Shown piece after piece: positions 22,370 through 32,400 of a stretch of DNA of 64,000 nucleotides. Numbering within the stretch: the first letter of the stretch is position 1; each line of letters begins with the position of its first letter. Below the pieces are notes generated by a model, which was not told the origin of the DNA, did not search any database, and was given only the letters and a program-made list of their open reading frames with translations. Made by a program: the position numbers and the translations under genes. This stretch comes from Platerodrilus igneus (taxonomy: Eukaryota > Arthropoda > Insecta > Coleoptera > Lycidae): positions 1,182,917-1,246,916 of the forward strand of contig JARFIW010001178.1 in NCBI GenBank assembly GCA_036346225.1, given 5' to 3'.

Positions 22370-23490
22370 TAAATTTAGCGCAACCTAACGCACCTCTTGC
22401 TAAAGCTAGTGCTTCAAAATTGGTGTATTTACTGGACTAAATCGGATGAGGGAGCTAAATTAACATTTAACTTCCGTCCCTCCGGTTAGAGGAACTTATA
22501 TATACTACTTGCGTAGATATATTACTATTACTTAGGACTAGTGAAACCCAGCGCTCTCCAAGAAGTAGCTAGTGCATCCCGATAAATGGCTGGCGTAGCA
22601 ACAAAACTGTATTGTAAGATATTTCTTCTCCTAGCACTGAATTAACGTTAGACTGCCCCGTATTGAGGCAAACTAAGTTAAACTATTGGTACAGATTACC
22701 TAGGGCTATCGCAACTTAGCGCACCCTAAAAAATAGCCAGTGCACAACAATAAATAGCTATCGCAGGCAACAAAACTATATTATGGTAACTTTTCCTGGT
22801 CCGTCTAAAATAACATTAGACTACTCTCATATTAAAGCAATTCATTTCTATTACTGCCTCAGATTACTTAGGATTAGTGCTGCATACCGCACTCCAAGAA
22901 ATAGCTGGCGCTCCCCGCAACAAAACTATAATATGAGAGCTCTTTTCTGGGTAGCACTGAATTAACGTTAGAACCCCCATGTTAAAGCGAGTAGGATAGC
23001 TATTTCTCGGGGTACCCTAAATTGCATTAGCCCTAAGTAATCTGCACCAATAGTATAACTCAGTTGCTTCAACATAAGGGAGAGTCTAACGTTAATTTTG
23101 TCTTATAAGAAAAAAGGTATAATATAGTTCTTATGCTTGCACTAGCTATTTCTTGGGATGCGCTTGCTCTAAGTAATTTTCGTAGTTTTTCCACTAGGGG
23201 GGCTAGCATTAACTTAACCTCGCAATAAACAAGGTTCCACAATATGTACTAGCTCAAAATAACATGCGCTAGCATTATAACCTAGTTTGTCCACCATAGG
23301 GACTAGGGTTAACTTAGCCCTTTCAAAATAAGCTACCATTATGTAGTTTTATGCCTGCGCTGTTTATTTCTTGGAGTGAGCTTGGTGGCGCTAGCTCTAA
23401 GTAACTTGCTTTAACAGTATATCAACTTAGTTCCTCTACCATTGGGGTTAGCGATGAACTAGCGGCAATGAAGTATCCTAGACCGGCGTC
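22370..23490. repeat. Foldback array of ~200-bp units in head-to-head arms
   Basis: Three diverged units run in one orientation from about 22370 to 22975. Further units run in the opposite orientation from about 22985 to 23490. Each unit carries recognisable blocks: AATTAACGTTAGAC, GGTACAGATTACCTAGGGC, AAGAAATAGCTAGTGC and CAACAAAACTATATTATG. The right arm read on the minus strand gives AAATTAACGTTAGACT and GGTGCAGATTACTTAGGGC in the same order. There is no coding potential. It could be a foldback transposon or a rearranged satellite. Confidence 0.8.
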
Positions 23491-24248
23491 TACATACATG
23501 AAGATGGTTCAAAAAGGATGACCTCAAATGCCAATTTACTCGAAAATATTATAATAGTGTATAGTTTTATACTTACCAGACAAAGTTTTGAAGGTTTGAT
23601 TGCACCGCTAAAATGGCACTGCTATAAAATTTTAGTTTTTGTCAACAAAGACGATTCTTCTGTATTTACGCTTCATACACTTTCGTCGCTGGACTTTACG
23701 CTATTAATCGTGGTAGGAAACGTTGTGTCTTGATGTGTAGCTTCGGCGCTAAATTCAAAGTTGTAGTAACTGGGTTTAATGATCAATCTCGCTTCTGAAG
23801 ATCAATCTCATCTCCCCATAACAGTACAAAAGTATAGTACACGGATTAAATTTCGCCTACACAAAACCATTTCCAGTCTAGACTACCTATCCACACCTTA
23901 CGAGTGCCAACATAAGGTCGTGGGGCGTTTAGTCATAACAGCTTTTCAACAAATTATTCCGTCCAATACAGCAATGGTGCCCATCACAATGAACTACTAT
24001 TTATTCACGAATGTGATGCAAAATAAACGCCAACAGTATCAAGTTCCGAAATAATTTCACTTATCAGAGAAAAATCATCAGTAGTTCCATATCAACCACC
24101 ACTCGGCAGCTATATCACGAAATATCCACTACCACCTTATCGATCAACGCAGTCTCGGTGCGTTAGAATAATTCCCGATGCGAGTTCAAACCTTAGTTAA
24201 AAAGTGCCGATCAACTAACTTTTAATTCAATCTGTTATTAATGGCTAC
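23491..24248. other. Unassigned DNA
   Basis: Two short plus-strand frames (23518-23733 and 23779-24054) lack any recognisable motif. I see no gene here. Confidence 0.5.
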
Positions 24249-24260
24249 ATGTTTTCCTTT

Positions 24261-25310
24261 CATCATCACTAGGTCTTCAGTCCTAGAACTGGTTAGACGC
24301 GTACCATCATTGTTCCCTATTCTGAACTAACCTACAGATTTCCCTGAAATATGCAAAGTTTGCATCTATAACTGTCTGATCTAGGTCTACATCTACCTCT
24401 TTTTTCGTATCTCTGCTTGTAATATATCACATACTATTCCCCAAAAATGCCTTAGGACGTATTCCGCCCTACTATTTCTCTTTTCCCCAGATATCCTTGT
24501 TGCCCTACTATTTCTGTAACTTATTCGTTATTATCTTTGTCTGTCCATGTCCTCATACATCTGAAGCACAGCATTTCAAAAGGCTGCTACCGTTTTTCTG
24601 TCTGCGTTTCAGACTGCCCGTATTTCATAGGCATACTGTGCTGTGCTCCACACATATGCTTTCAACAATTTTCTTCTTATTCTATGTTTGTTGTCTTTCC
24701 TCATAGGTGCTGTTTTTTCTTGTTAGATGCAGTTCGATCACTTTCTATTGTTTTACAGGTATATGCCCTATTTCTCCGACCTTCAATGGTTGTGAAGGGA
24801 GGTAAGCAGCCTGTGGCTGCCAAGTTCCCCCAACACTTAACCATTTGGCGATTTAATATATTTTCCAATTTATCTTTTCGCACAGTCAACATTAGTTGCA
24901 GGTATTTTGCAACCAACAACTAGTTATTTATACTAATCATCAGATTTATCTGCGCTTACTTTTTCGTCATTAGGTTTTCCGTCTCAAAACTGGTTGGACA
25001 CGTACCTGCACTTATTTATATTCTGAGCTAGCCTACATAGTTCCCTGAAATTCTCACACAGCATGTATATTCAGCTCGTTCACTTTCTATTGTTTTCTAA
25101 TTTTATACCTATTTTACCGAGATTGAGTGAAGGAGGTTAAGCAACCTGTGGCTACCAAGATCCCCCAACACTTAGACATTTGCCGAAATAATGGTTTTCC
25201 AGTAAATCCTTTCACACACTTAACATTATTCGAGAATATTGCCCAACCAATTCTTGTAGTTACTTATAATACTCATCATGTTTAAGCACAGTTATCTTTT
25301 CGTCATTAGT
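24261..25310 (-). repeat. Modular 3' tail of LINE copy B
   Basis: Downstream of the ORF2 stop are two further decayed modules derived from the ORF2 3' end and tail. Two phrases recur at about 25165-25110 and 24835-24770: GTGTTGGGGGA(T/A)CTTGG with CCACAGG(T/C)TGCTTA. ORF2-derived phrases (CCTTTTGAAATGCTGTGCTTC, GTTAGTTCAGAATAGGG) recur at about 24580 and 24330. The tail ends in GATGATGA before the target-site duplication. Confidence 0.78.
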
Positions 25311-27400
25311 TTATCCATCTTGGGATTGGTTGGATGCGTACCTCCATTGATTTCTATTCTGAGCTAGCCTATACATCTCCCTGAAACCCCTACAGCCTAC
25401 ATCTTTTACTATCTGTGTGCAGTAGTCTAATCTAGGTCTGCCTCTTCTTCTCTTTTTTCCTATCTCTGTTTCTAATATATTCCGCACTATTCCTTCATGC
25501 CGTAGTATGTGGCCTATCATCCTATCTCTCCTATTTTTTACCGTTTTCCACATATTTCTTTCTTCCCCTACCATTTTTAGTACCTCTTCGTTCTTAACTT
25601 TGTCTGTCCATGATATCTTCATCATACGCCTGTAGCACCACATTTCAAAGGCTTCTACCTTTTTCTTGTCCGCTTCTCCTACTGTCCAGGCTTCACAGCC
25701 GTACAGTGCTGTGCTCCACACATATATTTTAAGCAATCTTTTCCTTGTTTCTATGTTTGTGGTCTTTGAGCACAGTAGTTGCTTTTTCTTGTTAAATGTA
25801 GCACGACCTTGTGCTAATCTTTGTTTTATATCTTTTGTGCTTTTCCCATCTTGCGTTATTTGGCTTCCTAGGTAGCAGAAATCCTTAACCTCTTGTAAGT
25901 TCGTGTTAAATACTTGTATTCTTGTTTTGGATTTATTTTCCCTACCTTTGCAAACTAGAACTTTAGTATTAGTTTTGTTAATTTTCATACCGTATCTCTC
26001 TGTTAGAACCGTTTCCATTTCATTAAGAGCATCTTCTAACTCTTCCTTGCTAGACGCTAATACCGCTATATCATCTGCAAATCTAAGCATATCAATTTTT
26101 TGTTCCTGCATAGTAATTCCAAATGTCTTCCTGCATTTGACAGTATTCATTGCCTCTTCTATGTACAAGTTAAAAATCAATGGGGATAGGGCACATCCCT
26201 GTCTCACCCCTTTCCTAATGTTTACTGCTCTACGTTCCTGCTCTAATTCTATTACTGCTGTTTGCTCTTTGTATAAGCTATGTACTATTCGTCTATCCCC
26301 ATAACTCATTCCAATCTTTTTGAGTATTTCAAACATTTTTTTCCAATTTACATTGTCGAATGCTTTTTCCAGATCTACAAACCCTATATACATGCTTTTC
26401 CTTTTTCTATTGTTTTCTCCATTATCACTCTCAGAGCTAAAATAGCCTCCCGTGTTTCCCTGTTTCGCCTAAACCCAAATTGGTCTTCTCCTAGTATTTC
26501 TTCAGCTCGTTTTTCCATTCGTCTTTGCACAATTCTAGTTAATATTTTTGACACGTGTGCTGTCAGACTTATTGTTCGAAAATTTTCACATCTATCCGCG
26601 CCTTTCTTTTTTGGTATAGTTACTATGATGCTACGTTTAAAATCTTTGGGTATCTCGCCTGTCTCATACATATAGCTTACAAGTTGGAAGAGACGTTCTG
26701 TTACTGCTTGACCAGCGGATTTTAGAGTTTCTGCTTGCACCTTATCTGTACCCGGCGCCTTACCATTTTTCAGACTCTTTAATGCTAATTCAAACTCGTC
26801 TCGAAGTATAGGATATCCCAAGTCATCATTTTCAATGTCTGATTCCTGTTCTAATGCAGTTAGTTCCTCTCCTGCATATAAATTCCCTATATATTCTTGC
26901 CATCTACTCATTTTCTCTAGGTTTTCTATAATGACGTTTCCTTGTGCGTCCCTTATATTTTTGCTATACGGTTTTATATCCCTAAAATTCATTCTAATTA
27001 ATTTGTATGCTTCGTCTGTCTTTCCTATTTCCATCTTAGTTTGTACCTTTTTGCACTTTTCATCAATCCATTGTTCTTTAGCTTTCCTGCATTTTTGAAT
27101 AATTTCCCATTTTATGTCTTTGTATCTCTGTTTTCCTGTTTCGTCTGATTTATTTTTGTATTTTCGTCTTTCTTCTATTAAATTCACAATATCTTTCGTT
27201 ATCCATGGTTTCTTATTTTCTTTTTGTGTATACCCCAGAATATCTCTGGCCGCCATGTCTAGGCTGGATTTAATGTTATTCCATTCTGTTTCTACTTCCT
27301 TAGTTTCAGATATTTTCCCAATATCATTCAGCAATTCATTTGACTTTTTTTCGAATCTTATCTTTATCTTTTAGTTTCTCTATGTCCAAGTGCCTTTTTC
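25311..27400 (-). pseudogene. LINE copy B reverse transcriptase and C-terminal domain
   Basis: The piece at 27334-26384 is continuous through the polymerase fingers (KSLKNGKAPGTDKVQAE), RSIIVTIPKKKG, FRTISLTAHVSKILTRI and EDQFGFRRNRETREAILAL. The second piece (26393-25311, 360 residues) overlaps it by ten bases and carries IGFVDLEKAFDNV, VRQGCALSPL, the catalytic FADDIAVLAS at about 26080, and the terminal WCYRRMMKISWTDK and NQSQDG motifs. Only one frame break separates these pieces, so copy B is better preserved than copy A here. Confidence 0.9.
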
Positions 27401-27599
27401 CGTTCCTTTTTTTCAGATTTTTAAATTTAAGTGCGGCCTTCATAATTACGATGTTGTGGTCAGTATCTATATCTGCTTCTGGGTAGCTTCTACAGTCTTT
27501 TACTTGATTCCTAAACCGTTGTCTAACAAGAATGTAATCTATTTGATATCTTCCTATATCTCCTTACATCTCCCACGTGTATTGTCTTCTCCTGGCATC

Positions 27600-28300
27600 T
27601 TCCACGTATATCGTCTTCTAGCATGATGTTGAAATTATGTGTTTGTGATGATTAAATTGTTCTTGTCGCAAAATTCTACCAGCCTATTTTCCCTGTCGTT
27701 TTTCGTGCCTAAACCAAAGAAACCTACTACCGCTCCTTCCCTCCCCTCACCTACCACCGCATTAAAATCCCTCGTAATTATTAAATTTTCATGTCCTTTT
27801 ACGTATCTTAATATGTCTTCGATATCTTTGTAGATGGCTTCTACCTCTTCGTCACTGTAGCTAGAGGTGGGCATGTATACTTGTATTATTACTGTGTTTA
27901 CCGGTTTAGATTCTAATCTAACCATGAGCACTCTTTCGTTCTTTTGTAAGTAATTTTCTACACAGTATCCTATCTTTTTCCGCATAACTATCCCCACACC
28001 CAAATTTCCTTCCTCTGCTCCTGTATGAATTACCCTGAAGCCTCCACTCCAAAATCCCCGCCTCTGGCCACCGAACTTGCTGATCCCTACTATATCTAGT
28101 GATAACCTATTCATTTCGATTTTTAGGTTCTCTAGCTTACCTACTTGCTTCATACTTCTAACATTCCACGCTCCGACTCGCAGAATATTCCCGACTCTTA
28201 TTTTTAACTTTCCGATCGCATCCTCAAGTAGTCCCCTCCCGGAGATCCGAATGGGGACTATTTTAACTCCGGAATCTTTTACCCCAGAGAATGCCATCAT
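27600..28300 (-). pseudogene. LINE copy B endonuclease domain
   Basis: The 221-residue frame at 28300-27635 begins upstream of the endonuclease and reads through LRVGAWNVRSMKQ and LDIVGISKFGGQ. Copy A has the catalytic glutamate at this position (GISEVRWPE). Copy B has lost one base there and runs in a shifted frame until it recovers by FRVIHTGAEEGN. It then contains VIIQVYM, a DFNAVVG motif (with ITRD in place of ITGD), and ends at ITNT near 27635. The Asp-His end lies in a shifted frame beyond. So copies A and B carry different lesions in the same domain. Confidence 0.85.
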
Positions 28301-28728
28301 TTTATTATAATTTAGGTACGCTGTGTACTTGGGAGGTTAATGTGGTGGTTTCCGTTGCCTTCCACATCGCGGTAGTGTGTCTTAGACTGTCATACCGACC
28401 CTATGGTCTCTGCCAATCTAAGTACCGAAAGAGCCGCTGCCCTCTTTCGGGGACCTGTCTTAGTCTGGTTCCTCACTAACGACCCTACTACTTTGGTTGG
28501 ACCTGTAGTTTGGCTCTTTAGCTCATTAGAACACGCAAGCCATTTCACCTGTTCTAGTAATTTAGAACTTGCAAGGTGCAGGTCCATTCGAAATAGATGT
28601 TTTCCTTTATTGCAATTAAATTTTTATTCACGTGCAATTAGATGACTCTACACTTGGCATCCGTACAAATTCTTGCCAAAACGTGTTTAAGGAAATAATT
28701 GTAATTAAACTTAATTGTTGTAATTGAC

Positions 28729-28734
28729 TTTATT
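28729..28734 (-). terminator. Likely poly(A) signal of the dehydrogenase gene
   Basis: AATAAA on the minus strand lies 90 bp after the dehydrogenase stop codon at 28824 and before the LINE insertion at 28596. A second AATAAA follows further downstream, near the LINE. Confidence 0.5.
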
Positions 28735-28823
28735 TATGTACGAATTACTAAACATAATCTATTTGTAAATAGTGTAGAATAATTGAAATGAAATAAGGAT
28801 GCATAATTCTCCGCTAAATTTAA

Positions 28824-29483
28824 CTATAGTAAACTAAAGATTGTGGGAAACTCGATTTCTTTGCTGATATTGCCATCTATTGACCATACTGAACCGGTGT
28901 TGGCACTTTTCATAATCGAAATTGCGTGCTGGGCCACATCTTCAGGACTAAAATTTTTTAGTTACTTTATTGTAATTTTGTACTAGCTAGAAACATACGT
29001 CTGCACAGGAGTGTTCCTCAGTAGTTTACCAGCGCCAAGTTGAAACTCTCGCTCAAGTTGATCTGTAGTCACAGTACCAATTGACGTAATTGTACGACCT
29101 GGACAAATACAAACTATTCTAACATTTTGACCACGTATTCGTTGTGGACCACTTAGCGATCTACTAAATCCTATAATGCCATGCTTGGTTGCTGAGTAAA
29201 CTGGACCAAATTCATAAGGTGTAAGACCTAAGAGAGAGGATACATTCAAAATTATTCCCGATGAGGATGCTAAGGTTTTAGGAAAATACTTATCTAGTGC
29301 CAATAAAGAACCTGTTACGCATCCTTGCTGAAATAAGGTTAGATTATACAGTAAAGATTAGTGCGATTCAACTTACTAAGTTAACAGCTATGCATTTTTC
29401 CCACTGTAATTCGTGAAATATTCCTGCGTTGTTAATTACGATATCAAGGCCATTAAATGTTTGTATTGTCTGTTCAAAGGCAC
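28824..29483 (-). CDS. Dehydrogenase exons 3-5 with two short introns
   Basis: Exon 3 (29483-29377) follows the acceptor TTTTAG and encodes DIVINNAG and AVNL. Intron 3 (29376-29328, 49 bp) runs from GTAAGT to TTTCAG. Exon 4 (29327-28999) encodes the catalytic serine, tyrosine and lysine. The frame would run to a stop at 28983, but a donor (GTATGT at 28998) leads through a 51-bp intron to acceptor TTTTAG and exon 5 (28947-28824). Exon 5 supplies SPEDVAQHAISIM and the TGSVW segment. The spliced product has the normal family length; the unspliced one would lack the last strand. Confidence 0.9.
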
Positions 29484-32400
29484 CTAAAACAAAATCACAT
29501 TTACTATTGGAAAATTGTTATAAAACTATGTTTTTATAACTTCGTTTTGTTTGTGTTACTGGTATGAAAGCCTTGTAGTAAGAGAGCCCAAAATTCCAGT
29601 TTCATGAAGTGGCGTTGATGATTTTACCTAAGATTTGAAAAGATAGGAAGAGAATTTTATACAAAGCTGAAATGATCGTTCAAAATCGAGCCAGTAATTG
29701 GAAAAAGGAAAATATAAAATCACGAACAACATTTGAACCTATAATCGTCCCAATTGGTGTTTGGGTGCTCTATCAATTGAAACTCCGGAACTGGTAATCG
29801 AATTGGAAAATGGACACATTTAAATAGCGTACGTCGCGATTATGTCTCAAATACGTTTCGCATTATTATGAGTCTATTTGGGCACCATCAAGTTTTGTTG
29901 TACGTTATATCAGATATAGACAGATAGTAGCCCTGAAATAAATCGCTAACCGCAACTACTAAATACAAACATAAAGGCAGATTCACCAATCAATATCACT
30001 TTTAATAATATAATATCAGTCAATAAAATGGCCAACAGCTCCCTTCTTGTCACACAATAGTTCCTTTCTGGCCGCGACAAGACCTTGCTGAAATACCCAA
30101 TAACTTTTTCTTGTCCGTCCTGCACTTGAGAAAGAACGCCTCCTATAGCTGTGTTACTGGCATCGGTATCCAACACAAATTTCCCCTCCATCCGTGGATA
30201 ACTCAAAATTGGTGCTGTAACCAGTAGCCGTTTCAGTTGTTCAAATGCACTGTGGCAGTCGTCATTCCAATCATATTCTTGTCCATCTTCGGTTAATTTC
30301 GTTAACGGTTTGGCAATGTTCGCAAACCAAAGTATAAAACGTCGGTAATATGTGCACAATCCAAGAAAACTGCGTAGTTGAAGTATATCTGCTGGTGTAA
30401 GCCACTCTTGTACCGTTTTTTTTGTCAGGACCAGCTCTTATTCCGGTCTCTGAAACGACATGTCCTAGGTATTTCACCTCTTTTCCAAATAGGTGACACT
30501 TCTTGAGCTCAATGTAAGGTTTGCCCGCGTAATCTTTGGAATATCTCCTCTAGGTTTTTAAGGTGTTCTTCAAAAGATCTGCCTAACACTATCACGTCGT
30601 CTAGGTACACCAGACATGACTTTCAGGACAGTCCACGCAGCATCGACTCCATCAAACGTTCAAAAGTGGCAGGGACATTGCATAATCCAAATGGCATGAC
30701 CTTGAACTGCCATAATCCAGTTCAATTGTAAACGCAGTCTTTTCTTTATCGTTTGGCTCCAAGCCTACCTGCCAGTATCCGCTTTTCAAATCCAAGATCG
30801 AAAACCATTTAGATCCGGATAGAGTATCTAAGGTGTCATCGATTCTGGGCAAAGGATAGCTGTCTTTCTTTGTCACGTTATTAAGCCGCCGGTAGTCTAC
30901 ACAAAACCTTGTCGAACCGTCCTTTTTCTTGACAAGCACTACCGGGGATGCCCATGGACTATTCGAGGGTTCAATCACTCCCTGTTCTTCCATATCGGTG
31001 ATAATTTGCTCGGCTTCCTTACGTTTTGCCAAAGGAAGCCGCCTGGGGTGTTGTCTTATCGGTTGCGCATCTCCAGTATTGATCTTGTGTTGCACAACAT
31101 TCGTCCTTCCTTTCTCACTATCATCCAGTGCAAACACACCTCGATATCGTCCGACCAGTTCTTTTACCTTGCCCAGTTGGTCGCCATTTAATCCTTGGCA
31201 CGAGGGTATCAACATATCCAGCAATTTCTGTGAGCAACCGTTGGTTGGTTTATTTTTCGTGTCGTCCACACAACGTTTAATATGGCATACTGGAATGCAA
31301 CTCCCCACAATCGTGTCTTTCTTCAGGGTCACCGTATGTGGATTAATGTTCAGCACCCTTACTTGTACCATATTTCGAGACTTTACCAGCGTTCTTCCAA
31401 TCAGAAGTCCCTCCTGGCCCATTCCCGATTCAGTTGCTTCCATCATGCATACTTGTCCTTCCCGGAGCGTACCATCCGGGCGTCCCATTACTATCATTTC
31501 CGCCTTCTCGGGTATTTTCATATCGCAAATCATTCGTACTTGCATCGTCTGGTTACTCCTACCTTGAAATGGAATCTCATCATCATCTATCCGAAGCACA
31601 TTTTCTTTCATGTTTACATGAAACCCATATTCTCTCATGAGATCCATTCCCAAGATCACTTCTTCTGTAATTTCAGCCACCAACACTCGATGATTAATTA
31701 ATTTGTCCCCAATTGTCAACATAACGGCAGTCTCTCCGTGAGTACCAATCTTCTCACCACTTGCCGTTCGGAGACACACCGATACAGGTAGCACTTTTCC
31801 ACGACCAACCAAATCTGGTCTCACAATAGTTCTTGTCGCTCCTGTATCCACAAGTAATCGGACAACCCTACCATTAATTCTACCATCGATATAAATGCTG
31901 TCCAGACTTTCCACCGACGATGCAGCACGGATGACAATCTCCGGGCACTACGCTGTGCTGTCGAAGTTCGCCTTACATGGACCAGCTTTGGCACAACCGG
32001 TTGTTTCTTTGGTTGAGTACAGCGTCTCTGAATATGGCCAACTTCACCGCAGCTCCAGCATCGTAGACGCCATCTCCGCGGTCGTTGTCTTTTCAGCCTT
32101 TCCGCCTTTCGCTTTTCAAACACACGGTTGATTATTTCATCTATGCAGTTCTGCGCTTGATCAGGTTCCTCTAAGGCAGACCGAACTTTGTGACTCATTC
32201 TGTGTGATGTTTGCTTAGCTGCTTCAAATTCAAGCGCATGAGCCAGTGCGTCATCTAACATTTTTGGCCGTGCTAATCTTAGCGCTTGCTGTATTTCGCC
32301 ATCTTTAACGCCATCCACAAATGTTTGTACAGCCAGTTGTTCGAGGAAACTCTCTGGTGCCGTTGGATATGCCAATCTAACTAATCTGGCGATGTCAGCT

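Larger units (their letters stand above)
24261..28596 (-). mobile_element. APE-type LINE, copy B, with 12-bp target-site duplication
   Basis: This is a second copy of the copy A family, on the opposite strand. ATGTTTTCCTTT occurs at 24249-24260 and 28597-28608 as the target-site duplication. Both ends align with the ends of copy A, while the flanking DNA differs, so the two are separate insertions. The ORF2 3' end is followed by a longer modular tail (24261-25310). The insertion lies about 130 bp past the likely poly(A) signal of the dehydrogenase gene. Confidence 0.92.

Noticed and set aside
16178..28596. Large inverted duplication of the 16-20 kb segment
   Set aside because: Copies A and B have different target-site duplications and unrelated flanks, so they are separate retrotransposition events.
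30929..31567. 212-codon plus-strand frame
   Set aside because: It is antisense to the G1 protease and reverse transcriptase, which show family motifs in the other direction.
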